Assembly (NCBI GenBank): GCA_902805545.1
Contig: CADCTD010000049.1
Location: 62,001 to 126,000 of the forward strand
Length of the DNA stretch: 64,000 nt
DNA from: an uncultured Craurococcus sp.
Lineage (GTDB): Bacteria > Pseudomonadota > Alphaproteobacteria > Acetobacterales > Acetobacteraceae
Direction: 5' to 3'
The notes below the pieces were generated by a model. The model ran no database searches. It saw nothing but the letters and a program-made list of their open reading frames with translations, and was not told where the DNA came from. Numbering within the stretch: the first letter of the stretch is position 1; every line of letters starts with the position of its first letter. Made by a program: the position numbers and the translations under genes. Below are positions 1 through 9,038 of this stretch, in pieces.

Positions 1-733
1 CCGTCGCCGGGCTGCGCAAGCGGTTCGGCGGGCTGGCAGTGACGGATGACGTCACCTTCAGCGTCGCCGAGGGGGGGATCCATGCGGTCATCGGGCCGAA
101 CGGGGCGGGGAAGACGACACTGATCCACCAGCTCTCCGGCACGCTGCGGCCGGATGCCGGGAGCATCCGCTTCGGCGGGCGGGAGCTGGTGGGGATGGGG
201 CTGGCGCGGCGGGCGCGGCTGGGGCTCGCCCGCAGCTTCCAGATCACCTCCGTGCTGGCGGGATTCTCGGCGCTCGAGAATGCGGCGCTGGCGGTCCAGG
301 CCCGCAGCGGGCCGTCCTTCCGCTTCTTCCGCGCGGCGGCAGCGGAGCGGGCGCTCAACGACCAGGCGATGACGGCGCTGGAGCAGGTAGGGCTCGGGGC
401 GCGGGCGGGGGTGCTGGCGGGGCGGCTGTCGCACGGCGAGAAGCGGCAGCTCGAGCTCGCCATCGCGCTCGCCATGCAGCCGCGGCTGCTGCTGCTGGAC
501 GAGCCGCTCGCCGGCGCCGGGCCGGAGGAGACGGAGCGGCTGATCGGCATCCTCCTCGGGCTGAAGGGCACCTATACGATCCTGCTCGTCGAGCATGACA
601 TGCAGGCGGTCTTCGCCCTCGCCGACCGCATCTCGGTGCTGGTCTATGGGCGGGTGATCGCGACCGACGGGCCGGAGGCGATCCGGGCGGATCCGGCGGT
701 GCGCGCCGCCTATCTCGGCGAGGACGAGGCGGC

Positions 734-737
<4 letters not shown>
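1..737 (+). CDS. livG: ABC transporter ATP-binding protein, LivG type (5' end outside window)
   Basis: Cytoplasmic ATPase subunit of a branched-chain-amino-acid-type (HAAT) importer. The reading frame is open from base 3, and the residues before the GTG at 39 (RKRFGGLAV) already match the family, so the true start lies upstream of the window. Walker A GPNGAGKT is at 93-116, the signature is LSHGEKRQ, Walker B is LLLLDEP and the switch is LVEHD. Its stop overlaps the livF start (ATGA). HAAT systems also carry aromatic acids, and the anthranilate-type catabolic genes nearby suggest such a substrate, which is inference. The binding protein and permeases would lie upstream and are not visible. 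Confidence 0.93.
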
Positions 738-1447
<710 letters not shown>

Positions 1448-1461
1448 AGGAGGAGGCGAGG

Positions 1462-1911
1462 ATGGAGATGCCGGCAATGACGGCGGGGATCACCCCGGCG
1501 GGCGAGGGCGAAGGGGGTGTCGCATGGAACATCCTCGGCCAGACCTACAAGCCGATCCAGCATTCGGCGGCGTCCTTCGCCTTCCACACCTATTTCCCGG
1601 ACGGGACCTTCGTGCCGCCGCACGTGCACACGCGGCAGGACGAGTTCATCTACGTGCTCGACGGAAAATTCGAGCTGATGCTGGATGGCCAGACCGCCGT
1701 CGCCGGCAAGGGCGACCTGGTACGGCTGCCGATGGGGCTGCCGCATGGCATATTCAACAAGTCGGGCAGCCCGGTGACGGCGCTGTTCTGGGTGGCGCCG
1801 AGCCATGGGTTGTATGAGCTGTTCAGCCGCATCCACAATGTCGGCGACCCGGCGGAGGTGGTGCGGATCGCGGCCGGGTACGAGGTGAACTTCCTGCCAC
1901 CGCCGGGCTGA
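1462..1911 (+). CDS. Cupin domain-containing protein
   Basis: Small single-domain cupin of 149 residues. The metal-binding motif is visible as PPHVHTRQDEFIYVLDG (H-x-H-x4-E), and a second motif near GLPHGIFN supplies the last histidine. An in-frame ATG exists at 1381, but that lies inside livF; the ATG at 1462 has an AGGAGG-rich leader just upstream and gives the normal length. It follows livF by 14 bases. Cupins of this kind include dioxygenases, isomerases and sensors, and the sequence does not decide among them. A role in the adjacent aromatic pathway is only suggested by position. Confidence 0.85.
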   Translation: MEMPAMTAGITPAGEGEGGVAWNILGQTYKPIQHSAASFAFHTYFPDGTFVPPHVHTRQDEFIYVLDGKFELMLDGQTAVAGKGDLVRLPMGLPHGIFNKSGSPVTALFWVAPSHGLYELFSRIHNVGDPAEVVRIAAGYEVNFLPPPG

Positions 1912-1917
1912 GGCGGG

Positions 1918-2412
1918 TCAGGACGCCGGCGCCTCGATCATCAGAGTCGATTTCGCCGGCCCAGCCCCCACCATCGAGAGGGTGATCCCGCCGGCCAGCA
2001 GCGCCAGCAGCCCGGCCGCGACGGCAAGGCGGCGGCTGCGGCGATTGCGGCGCCGGCGTGGGGCGATGGGGACGACCGCACCCTGCGGGGCGTCGCGCTC
2101 CAGGGCGCGGCGGGCGCAGGTGAACCAGGCGTCGCCACCGGGCAGGGTCAGCGGCTGCTTGGGGTCGAACCCCGTCTCCGGGCGCTGGCCCGGGGCAAGG
2201 CGGACGATCGGCAGGTGGCCGGGGAAGATGGCCGGGAGGCGCGCGCGCTCCAGGCGCTGGCGGAGCAGTGCCATGGCCTCGGGCGGGCCGCCCTGGATGG
2301 CGATGCCGTAGCGCGGATGCAGCAGCACCAGCGGCAGGACCTGGCCGCCGACGCGGCAGCGCGGCAGGGCCAGCCAGCCGGTTTCGGGATCAGGGGTGGA
2401 ATCGGGCGACAT
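1918..2412 (-). CDS. Hypothetical protein with one C-terminal membrane segment
   Basis: Unrecognised protein of 164 residues. The start at 2412 is chosen because AGGAG lies three bases upstream; the frame is open back to 2490. The N-terminal half is a compact mixed segment (WLALPRCRVGGQVLPLVLLHPRYG). It is followed by a very basic stretch (RRRRNRRSRR) and a hydrophobic helix (LAVAAGLLALLAGGITLSMVG), which predicts a cytoplasmic domain anchored close to the C terminus with the basic run on the inside. It is the last gene of the minus-strand group, 93 bases after the hydratase stop, and converges on the cupin gene. No function is proposed. Confidence 0.7.
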   Translation of the reverse strand: MSPDSTPDPETGWLALPRCRVGGQVLPLVLLHPRYGIAIQGGPPEAMALLRQRLERARLPAIFPGHLPIVRLAPGQRPETGFDPKQPLTLPGGDAWFTCARRALERDAPQGAVVPIAPRRRRNRRSRRLAVAAGLLALLAGGITLSMVGAGPAKSTLMIEAPAS

Positions 2413-2504
2413 CGTCTCCTGCGTGTCCTGCCTGCGCACATCCCCGATGTAGGGATCGCGGCAGGCGATGTCGCTGCATTGCACCATCAAAGCTGCGGGA
2501 GAGC

Positions 2505-3281
2505 TTACCGGTTGCGACGGCCGAAGGCGCCGAGCATGCGGCGGGGTTCATCCGTCCGCCATGCGGAGGCGAAGCTTGGGATGCCGGCGGCGATGGCCTG
2601 CTGCATCGGCAGGTCCTCCCAGCGGCGGATGAGGGCCTTCTGCAGGCGGAGCGCCTCGCGGCCGGCAGCGCCGAGCAGGGCGAGCCATTCGGCGAGCGAG
2701 GCGTCGAGGGTGTCATCCGGGCAGATGCGCTCGACCAGGCCCCAGTCGAGGGCCTCCGCGGCGCCGATGGTCTCGCCGAGGAGCAGCAGGCGGCGGGTGC
2801 GGCCCCAGCCGATCAGGCCGGGGAGCAGCGCGGCCTCCACCACCGAGGGGATGCCGACGCGGACCTCGGGCATGCCGAAGCGGGCGGAATGGGCGGCGAG
2901 GCGGAGGTCGCAGGCGGCGGCGAGCTCGAGGCCGGCGCCGAGCGTCCAGCCGTTGATCCGGGCGATGACCGGGGCGGGGCAGGCGCGGACGGCGCGGCAG
3001 CAGTCGTGGACCTGGGTGATGAAGGCTTCCGCCTCCGCCTCGGTCGCAATCGCCGCCATGGTGGTGATGTCGGCGCCGCCGATGAAGGATTTGGCGCCGG
3101 CGCCGGTCACGACGACGGCGTGGAGGCCGGGGTCGGCGGCAAGGCTCGCCATGGCGGCGACGAAGTCGGCCATCAGCCCCGGGTTGAGCGTGTTCAGCTT
3201 GGCCTGGTGATCGATGGTGAGATGGGCGACGCGGCCGGTCTCGGGCGCCTCGGCATGGGTGATGCGGATGGTGCCGGGCAT
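2505..3281 (-). CDS. Enoyl-CoA hydratase/isomerase family protein
   Basis: Crotonase-fold protein of 258 residues, expected to act on a CoA thioester. The oxyanion-hole segment is SFIGGADI and the second is GWTLGAGLELA. Both glutamates used by classical hydratases are present, in GLELA and in GMPEVRVG, so water addition or removal is plausible. The ATG overlaps the stop of the upstream flavin monooxygenase (ATGA). It is third in a minus-strand unit with the fused monooxygenase/reductase, which suggests beta-oxidation-like processing of the dearomatised ring product. The exact substrate is inferred. Confidence 0.88.
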   Translation of the reverse strand: MPGTIRITHAEAPETGRVAHLTIDHQAKLNTLNPGLMADFVAAMASLAADPGLHAVVVTGAGAKSFIGGADITTMAAIATEAEAEAFITQVHDCCRAVRACPAPVIARINGWTLGAGLELAAACDLRLAAHSARFGMPEVRVGIPSVVEAALLPGLIGWGRTRRLLLLGETIGAAEALDWGLVERICPDDTLDASLAEWLALLGAAGREALRLQKALIRRWEDLPMQQAIAAGIPSFASAWRTDEPRRMLGAFGRRNR

Positions 3282-4486
3282 CAGCGCGCCACCGCGAAGC
3301 CGGCGGTCTGGGCATAGCCGCGGGCGATGGCGGCGAGGTCCTCCATCGGGATCACGTCCTCGATGCGGGTGAAGCCGCTCGGGGCACGCTCGCAGACCAC
3401 GTCGACGACGCGCTCGGGGCCGCCGCGGCGGTTGCTGGCGACGAGGGCGGCGGTCTTCGGCAGGCGCTCGGCCTCATAGGCGGCAAGCGCCGCCGGGGCG
3501 GGCTGCGCCGCCAGCAGGTCGGCGAGGCAGCGGGCGTCGAGGATGGCCTGGGAGGCGCCGTTGGAGCCGACCGGGTACATCGGGTGGGCGGCATCGCCGA
3601 GCAGGGTGACGCGGCCCTGCGTCCACCAGGGCAGCGGGTCGCGGTCGCACATCGGATACTCGAGGCGCATGGGCGAGGCGCGGATCATCCCCTCGATGTC
3701 GAGGAAGGGCAGCTTCAGGCGGCGGGCGAGCGGCAGCACGTCGCGCAGGCGGCCGGGACGGGACCAGTCCTCCCGCCTAGGCGGAGCGGCCTCGCCGGTG
3801 GCGACGCGGGCGTAGATGACCCAGTTGGTGAGGCGATGCCCAGGCGTGCTGCCGGGGCCGATCGGGTAGAAGACGAGCTTCGCCTTGAGGTCGCCGGCGA
3901 TCAGCATGACGTCGCCGCTCTCGAAGGCGGGCCAGTCGAGGGCGCCGCGCCACATCTGGATGCCCTGCCAGCGGATGCCGCCGTCATCGGGGTGGAGCAG
4001 GCCGCGCAGCGCCGAGTGGATGCCGTCGGCGCCGATCAGGGCGGTGCCGCGCATCGGGCCGGAGGTAGTGTGCGCGGTGACGCCGGTGTCGTCCTGGGTG
4101 ACGGAGAGCAGGCGCTCGCCGGTGCGGAGCGCGCCGGCGGGCAGGCGCTCGGCTGCGGCACGCCAGAGCAGGCCGTGCAGGCGGCCGCGATGGATGGAGA
4201 ATTGCGGCATTGCATGGCCGGCATGGAGGCCGCGCGGCTCCGACCACAGCGTCTGGCCGAGATGGTTGAGGTAGCGCAGCTCCCGCGTGCGGATGGCGAC
4301 CGCATCGAGGGCGGGGAGCAGGCCGAGCTCCGCGAGCTCCGCGATGCCGTGCGGCAGGGTGTTGATGCCGACGCCGAGCTCGCGCACCTCCGCCGCTGCC
4401 TCGAAGACGGTGCAGGGGATGCCGCGCCGGTGGAGCATCAGCGCGAGGGTGAGGCCTCCGACTCCGCCGCCTGCGATGAGGATCAT
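3281..4486 (-). CDS. FAD-dependent monooxygenase, PhzS-like
   Basis: Group A flavoprotein monooxygenase of 401 residues. The dinucleotide motif AGGGVGGLTLAL starts at about residue 4, the DG motif is LIGADGIHSALRG and the FAD ribityl motif is VTLLGDAAHPMYPVGSNG. The start at 4486 has GGAGGG upstream; an earlier in-frame start at 4681 would add a low-complexity Arg/Ala stretch and overlap the previous gene. Overall pattern (VGINTLPH, SIHRGRLH, YPMCDRDPLPWW) is like the PhzS group of flavin-dependent oxidoreductases. It lies between the bifunctional hydroxylase and a hydratase. The substrate is unknown but is probably an aromatic or heteroaromatic compound. Confidence 0.85.
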   Translation of the reverse strand: MILIAGGGVGGLTLALMLHRRGIPCTVFEAAAEVRELGVGINTLPHGIAELAELGLLPALDAVAIRTRELRYLNHLGQTLWSEPRGLHAGHAMPQFSIHRGRLHGLLWRAAAERLPAGALRTGERLLSVTQDDTGVTAHTTSGPMRGTALIGADGIHSALRGLLHPDDGGIRWQGIQMWRGALDWPAFESGDVMLIAGDLKAKLVFYPIGPGSTPGHRLTNWVIYARVATGEAAPPRREDWSRPGRLRDVLPLARRLKLPFLDIEGMIRASPMRLEYPMCDRDPLPWWTQGRVTLLGDAAHPMYPVGSNGASQAILDARCLADLLAAQPAPAALAAYEAERLPKTAALVASNRRGGPERVVDVVCERAPSGFTRIEDVIPMEDLAAIARGYAQTAGFAVAR

Positions 4487-4520
4487 CCCGGTCCCTCCCC
4501 TGCCCTGAGATGGTGCGAGG

Positions 4521-6839
4521 CTACTCCGCGGCGCGCGCCAGCGGCAATTGCGGGGCGTGGCTGCGCGGCCGGGCCTTGAGCTTGAGGTCGCGCAGGTCCG
4601 CCTGGTCGCGGGCGGCGTTGCGCAGCAGCGCGTCCTTGCCCCAGCGGTATTGCGGCGGGCAGGCGATATCGGCGACGCCATAGGCCGCCGCGGCGCGGAG
4701 GGTGAAGCTGGGGTCGGTGAGGTGCGGGCGGGCGAGTGCGACGAGATCGGCGCGGCCGGCGGCGAGGATGGTGTTCGCCTGGTCGGCGGTGGTGATGTTG
4801 CCGACGCACATGGTGGCGATGCCGGCCTCCTGGCGGATCATGTCGGACCAGGGGACCTGGAACATGCGGCCGAAGACGGGGGCGGCGTCATGCACCGTCT
4901 GGCCGGTCGAGACGTCGATCAGGTCGCAGCCGGCCTCCGCGAAGGCGCGGGCGATGGCCAGCGTGTCCTCGTCGGAGACTCCGCCATCGGCCCAGTCTGT
5001 GGCCGAGATGCGGACGGACATCGGCTTCTCCGCCGGCCAGAGCGCGCGGAGGGCGGTGAAGACCTCGAGCGGGTAGCGGAGGCGGTTCTCGATCGGGCCG
5101 CCATAGTCGTCGGTGCGGCGGTTGGTCAGCGGGGAGAGGAAGCTGGCCAGCAGGTAGCCGTGGGCGCAGTGCAGCTCCAGCATGTCGAAGCCGCAGCGGA
5201 GGCCGCGCCCGGCGGCGGCCAGGAAATCGGCTTTCACCGCATCCATGTCGGCGCGGGTCATCTCGCGCGGGGTCTGGTTGTCGGGGCGGTAGGGGATGGG
5301 GCTGGCCGAGAGGACGGGCCAGGCGCCCTCCTCGAGCGGACGGTCCATGCCCTCCCACATCAGCTTCGTCGCGCCCTTGCGGCCGGCATGGCCGAGCTGG
5401 AGGGCGATCTTCGCCGGGCCATGGGCGTGGACGAAGGAGACGATGCGGGTCCAGGCGGCTTCCTGCTCGTCGGTCCAGAGGCCGGTGCAGCCGGGGGTGA
5501 TGCGGGAGTCGGCGGAGGGGCAGGTCATCTCGGTGAAGATCAGGCCGGCCCCGCCGACGGCCCGCGCCCCGTAATGCATCAGGTGGAAGTCGGTGGGGAC
5601 GCCCTCCTCGGCGCTGTACATGCACATGGGCGAGACGACGGTGCGGTTGGCGAGCTCCATCCCGCGGAGGCGAAGGGGCTGGAACATGGGCGGCTTCGCG
5701 GGGTCGCCGCCCTCTTCCGCGGCGAAGACGGCCTGGGTCCCGGCGGTGAACTCGGGAGCGCGGAGGGCGAGGTTGTCCCAGGTGATCGCCTTGCTGCGGG
5801 TCATCAGGCCGAAGGCGAAGCGCGTGGGGTGCATGTCCCAGAAGCGCTTCACATGCTCGAACCAGACGAGGGAGACATCCGCCGCGTGCTGCGTCTTCTC
5901 CACATCCTCGCGGCGGCCGTGCTCGAAGCGCGACAGGGCGTCGGCCACGCTGCCGGAGTGGAGGAAGGACTGGTGGAGGGCGATGGAGTCCTCCATGGCA
6001 AGCTTGGTGCCGGAGCCGATGGAGAAATGCGCGCTGGCCTTGGCGTCGCCGATGAGGACCAGGTTGCCGCGCGTCCAGCGGGCGCATTTCAGCGCCGGGA
6101 AGCGGCGCCAGGCGGAGCGGTTGGTGACGAGGCGGTGGCCGGCCAGTTCCTCGGCGAAGACCTCCTCGAGGAAGCGGGCGCTCTCGGCCTCGTCCATGGC
6201 GTCGAGGCCGGCGTGGGCGAAGGTCTCGGGGTCCGTTTCGAGGACCCAGGTGCTGGCATTCGCCTCGTACTGGTAGCAATGGGCGATGAAGATACCCTCC
6301 GGCCGCTCCTTGAAGAAGAAGGTGAAGGCGTCGAAGGGGCGCGTCGAGCCCATCCAGGCGAAGCGGTTGGGGCGGAGGGTGACCTCCGGCTGGAAATGGT
6401 CGGCGAAGCGGGAGCGGATGGGGCTGTTGATGCCGTCGGCGGCGACGATGAGGTCGGCATCGGGGAAATCCTCGGGCTGCGCCTCCTCGCCGAAGCGGAG
6501 CTCGACGCCGAGGTGCCGGGCGCGCTGCTGGAGCAGGAGCAGGAGGGTGCGGCGGGAGCAGCCGCAGAAGCCGTTGCCGCCGATGCGGTGGACCGCCCCT
6601 TTGGCGTGAATCGCAATGTCGTCCCAGTAGGCGAAGCTCTCGGTGATGGCGCGGTAGCTCGGCGCGTCGGCGGCGGCGAAGGCGTCGAGCGTCGCGTCGC
6701 TGAAGACGACGCCGAAGCCGAAGGTATCGTCGGCGCGGTTGCGCTCCACCACGGTGATGCGCGCACGGGGGAAGTCGCGCTGCATCAGGATGGCGAAATA
6801 GAGGCCGGCGGGGCCGCCGCCGATGATCGCGATGCGCAT
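4521..6839 (-). CDS. Bifunctional flavin monooxygenase/OYE-type reductase (2-aminobenzoyl-CoA monooxygenase/reductase or salicylyl-CoA 5-hydroxylase family)
   Basis: Two-domain flavoprotein of 772 residues. Residues 1-380 are a group A monooxygenase: GGGPAGL near residue 7, [10 protein letters not shown] near 134 and [16 protein letters not shown] near 262. From about residue 385 an Old Yellow Enzyme barrel follows ([25 protein letters not shown]). This fusion is known from the Azoarcus evansii 2-aminobenzoyl-CoA monooxygenase/reductase, which hydroxylates and then reduces the ring, and from salicylyl-CoA 5-hydroxylases. The aryl-CoA ligase, regulator and hydratases nearby favour a CoA-thioester substrate. 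The start at 6839 (GGAGG upstream) is preferred over 6878, which would lie inside the operator. Confidence 0.88.
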   Translation of the reverse strand: MRIAIIGGGPAGLYFAILMQRDFPRARITVVERNRADDTFGFGVVFSDATLDAFAAADAPSYRAITESFAYWDDIAIHAKGAVHRIGGNGFCGCSRRTLLLLLQQRARHLGVELRFGEEAQPEDFPDADLIVAADGINSPIRSRFADHFQPEVTLRPNRFAWMGSTRPFDAFTFFFKERPEGIFIAHCYQYEANASTWVLETDPETFAHAGLDAMDEAESARFLEEVFAEELAGHRLVTNRSAWRRFPALKCARWTRGNLVLIGDAKASAHFSIGSGTKLAMEDSIALHQSFLHSGSVADALSRFEHGRREDVEKTQHAADVSLVWFEHVKRFWDMHPTRFAFGLMTRSKAITWDNLALRAPEFTAGTQAVFAAEEGGDPAKPPMFQPLRLRGMELANRTVVSPMCMYSAEEGVPTDFHLMHYGARAVGGAGLIFTEMTCPSADSRITPGCTGLWTDEQEAAWTRIVSFVHAHGPAKIALQLGHAGRKGATKLMWEGMDRPLEEGAWPVLSASPIPYRPDNQTPREMTRADMDAVKADFLAAAGRGLRCGFDMLELHCAHGYLLASFLSPLTNRRTDDYGGPIENRLRYPLEVFTALRALWPAEKPMSVRISATDWADGGVSDEDTLAIARAFAEAGCDLIDVSTGQTVHDAAPVFGRMFQVPWSDMIRQEAGIATMCVGNITTADQANTILAAGRADLVALARPHLTDPSFTLRAAAAYGVADIACPPQYRWGKDALLRNAARDQADLRDLKLKARPRSHAPQLPLARAAE

Positions 6840-6862
6840 GGATAGGGCCTCCGCTGGCCGGG

Positions 6863-6882
6863 ATAGTTTAGGCTTCAACTAT
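6863..6882. promoter_or_regulatory. Candidate MarR operator, copy 1
   Basis: Near-palindrome with perfect outer arms ATAGTT and AACTAT around TAGGCTTC (16 of 20 positions symmetric). It lies 24 bases upstream of the monooxygenase/reductase start in the divergent intergenic region. It shares the 12-base core TTTAGGCTTCAA with copy 2. The marR gene in the divergent unit is the obvious candidate binder, by inference. Confidence 0.65.
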
Positions 6883-6924
6883 TTTCCGCCGCAACCGGAA
6901 TTGGGCATTGCGGGATCTGGAGAC

Positions 6925-6946
6925 GATGTTTTAGGCTTCAAGCATC
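6925..6946. promoter_or_regulatory. Candidate MarR operator, copy 2
   Basis: Second copy of the core TTTAGGCTTCAA (6930-6941), flanked by GATG and CATC arms. It is 63 bases from copy 1 in the same orientation, about six helical turns, so both sites face the same side of the DNA. It ends directly against the ATG of the SDR gene, leaving no room for a normal ribosome-binding site. A protein bound here would block transcription or early elongation of the plus-strand unit. Confidence 0.62.
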
Positions 6947-7690
6947 ATGGATCAGGGCAGCGCCGCATTGAGGGGTCTGCCTGCGCTCGTCACCGGCGGG
7001 GGCAGCGGGATCGGCCTGGCCTGCGCCCGGGCGCTGAGCGCGGCCGGGGCCGAGGTCACGGTGCTCGGGCGGCGCGAGGCGCCGCTGCGGGCGGCGGTGG
7101 AGGCGGGAGCGGCCATTGGCTTCGTCGTTGCGGATGTGGCGGGGGAGATGCCTCCCCTGCCCCGCTCGGCGCTGCTGGTGAATGCGGCGGGGGCGGCGGA
7201 GAGCGCGCCCTTCCTCAGGACCGACGGGGCGGCCTGGCAGCGGATGCTCGGCGTCAACCTGCTCGGCGCGGCCGCCGTCATCCGGGCGGTGCTGCCTGGG
7301 ATGATCGAGGCGGGGCATGGGCGGGTCGTCAACATCGCCTCGACGGCGGCGGTGAAGGGCTACCCCTACGTCACGGCCTATGCGGCGGCGAAGCATGGGC
7401 TCCTCGGCCTGACCCGGGCGCTGGCGCTGGAAGTCGCGGGGCGAGGCGTCACGGTGAACTGCGTGTGCCCCGGCTTCACCGAGACGGAGATCGTCGCCGA
7501 GAGCGTCGCCCGCATCATGGCGAAGACCGGGCGCGGCGAGGCGGAGGCACGGGCGGAGCTGACGCGGCACAATCCGCAGGGACGGCTCGTCACGCCGGAG
7601 GAGGTGGCGGCGGCGGTGCTCTTCCTCTGCCGGCCCGAGGCGGCGGCGGTGAATGGCGTGGCGCTGCCGGTGGCGGGGGGCGAGGCATGA
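6947..7690 (+). CDS. SDR family oxidoreductase (3-hydroxyacyl-CoA dehydrogenase-like)
   Basis: Classical short-chain dehydrogenase of 247 residues. It shows the cofactor motif TGGGSGIG, VNAAG, the catalytic Ser in NIAST and YAAAK as the Tyr-x3-Lys pair. In this catabolic setting it probably oxidises a 3-hydroxyacyl-CoA after hydration of the ring-cleavage or dearomatisation product, which is inference from neighbours. The ATG follows an operator-like repeat directly and no good ribosome-binding site is visible. Translation may be leaderless or weak, or the start may be slightly downstream. Its stop overlaps the marR start (ATGA). First gene of SDR-marR-hydratase-ligase-Rid. Confidence 0.88.
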   Translation: MDQGSAALRGLPALVTGGGSGIGLACARALSAAGAEVTVLGRREAPLRAAVEAGAAIGFVVADVAGEMPPLPRSALLVNAAGAAESAPFLRTDGAAWQRMLGVNLLGAAAVIRAVLPGMIEAGHGRVVNIASTAAVKGYPYVTAYAAAKHGLLGLTRALALEVAGRGVTVNCVCPGFTETEIVAESVARIMAKTGRGEAEARAELTRHNPQGRLVTPEEVAAAVLFLCRPEAAAVNGVALPVAGGEA

Positions 7691-8184
7691 GGCTGCTCGA
7701 TGCGGAGACTGCGCTCGCCGATGCGCCGCCGGGCCACAAGGACGAGCTGCGGCTGTGGCTGCGGCTGCTGACCTGCACCAACCTGATCGAGGCGGAGATC
7801 AGGCGGCGGCTGCGGGCCGAGTTCGACACGACGCTGCCGCGCTTCGACCTGCTGGCGCAGCTCGAGCGGCATCCGGGCGGGCTGACGCTCGGCGAGATCT
7901 CGCGGCGGATGATGGTCAGCAACGGCAATGTCACCGGGCTCGCCGCGCGGCTCGAGGAGGAGGGGCTGGTCGAGCGGCGCGTGAGCGCGACGGACCGGCG
8001 GGCGCAGAGCCTCCGGCTGACGGCGAAGGGGCGGCGGGAGTTCGCCCGGCAATCCTCGGCGCATGAGGGCTGGGTGGCGGAGCTGCTGGGCGGGCTGAGC
8101 CTGCCCGAGCGGGAGGCGCTGCAGCGGTTGCTGGGGCGGGCGAAGGCGAGCGTCAGGTCAGGCTTGCAGGAGGTTGGCGCATGA
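7687..8184 (+). CDS. MarR family transcriptional regulator
   Basis: Winged-helix regulator of 165 residues. The central fold is visible as [36 protein letters not shown] (helix-turn-helix, written here as one motif region around residues 50-85), followed by the wing [19 protein letters not shown]. MarR proteins of aromatic-acid clusters usually repress until a CoA thioester or the free acid binds. The ATG overlaps the SDR stop and its stop overlaps the next start (ATGA twice), so it is co-expressed with the pathway it probably controls. Two matching near-palindromes in the divergent promoter 0.8 kb upstream are the likely targets. Confidence 0.92.
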   Translation: MRLLDAETALADAPPGHKDELRLWLRLLTCTNLIEAEIRRRLRAEFDTTLPRFDLLAQLERHPGGLTLGEISRRMMVSNGNVTGLAARLEEEGLVERRVSATDRRAQSLRLTAKGRREFARQSSAHEGWVAELLGGLSLPEREALQRLLGRAKASVRSGLQEVGA

Positions 8185-8993
8185 TTCCGCTGGCGTCGTA
8201 CCAGGCGGAGCATTTCCGCCTGGCCGTGGATGGGGCGGTGGCAACCATCATCCTCGACCGGCCGGAGCGGAAGAACCCCCTCACCTTCGAAAGCTATGCG
8301 GAGCTCGGCGCGCTGTTCCGGGCGGCGGCGCGTGAGGAGCAGGTGAAGGTCTTCGTGCTGCAGGGCGCGGGGGGGAATTTCTGCTCGGGCGGCGACGTGC
8401 ACGAGATCATCGGGCCGCTGCTGGAGCGCGACACCAAGGGGCTGATGCAGTTCACCGCCATGACGGGCGAGCTGGTGAAGGCGATGCGGGCCTGCCCGCA
8501 GCCGATCATCGCCGCCGTCGACGGCGTGGCGGCCGGCGCGGGGGCGATCCTGGCCATGAGCGCCGATCTCAGGCTGGCGACGCCGCGGGCGAAGGTGGCC
8601 TTCCTCTTCAACCGCGTCGGCCTCGCCGGTTGCGACATGGGGGCCTGCGCAATCCTGCCGCGGATCATCGGCCAGGGGCGGGCGAGCGAGCTGCTCTATC
8701 TCGGGCGGAGCATGGGCGCGGAGGAGGGGCAGGCCTGGGGCTTCTTCAACGCGGTGCATGCGCCGGAGGAGCTGGAGGGCCGCGCGGCGGCGCTGGCGCG
8801 GGAGATCGCCGGGGGGCCGAGCTTCGGCCACGCGATGACCAAGCGCATGCTGCAGATGGAATGGGCCATGAGCGTCGAGCAGGCGATCGAGGCCGAGGCC
8901 GTCGCGCAGGCGCTCTGCATGACGACAGGGGATTTCCGCCGCGCCTATGAGGCTTTCGCGGCCAAGCAGCGTCCGGTCTTCAAGGGCGACTAG
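8181..8993 (+). CDS. Enoyl-CoA hydratase/isomerase family protein lacking the classical glutamates
   Basis: Crotonase-fold protein of 270 residues. The oxyanion-hole segments are recognisable ([11 protein letters not shown] and [19 protein letters not shown]). At the place of the first hydratase glutamate the sequence reads GAGAILA and at the second [10 protein letters not shown], so neither glutamate is kept. The enzyme is therefore unlikely to be an ordinary hydratase; a hydrolase, lyase or isomerase acting on a CoA thioester fits better. The ATG overlaps the marR stop. The next gene, the aryl-CoA ligase, begins 46 bases downstream. Confidence 0.87.
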   Translation: MIPLASYQAEHFRLAVDGAVATIILDRPERKNPLTFESYAELGALFRAAAREEQVKVFVLQGAGGNFCSGGDVHEIIGPLLERDTKGLMQFTAMTGELVKAMRACPQPIIAAVDGVAAGAGAILAMSADLRLATPRAKVAFLFNRVGLAGCDMGACAILPRIIGQGRASELLYLGRSMGAEEGQAWGFFNAVHAPEELEGRAAALAREIAGGPSFGHAMTKRMLQMEWAMSVEQAIEAEAVAQALCMTTGDFRRAYEAFAAKQRPVFKGD

Positions 8994-9038
8994 GGACACG
9001 CACAGCCGGCCGACTGCACTCCGGGATGGGAGGTTGCG

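Noticed and set aside
2215-6845. Very long open frames on the plus strand opposite the minus-strand flavoprotein genes (for example 4548-6845)
   Set aside because: They are antisense to genes with complete domain motifs, have Gly/Ala/Arg-rich translations without any recognisable fold, and are explained by high G+C.
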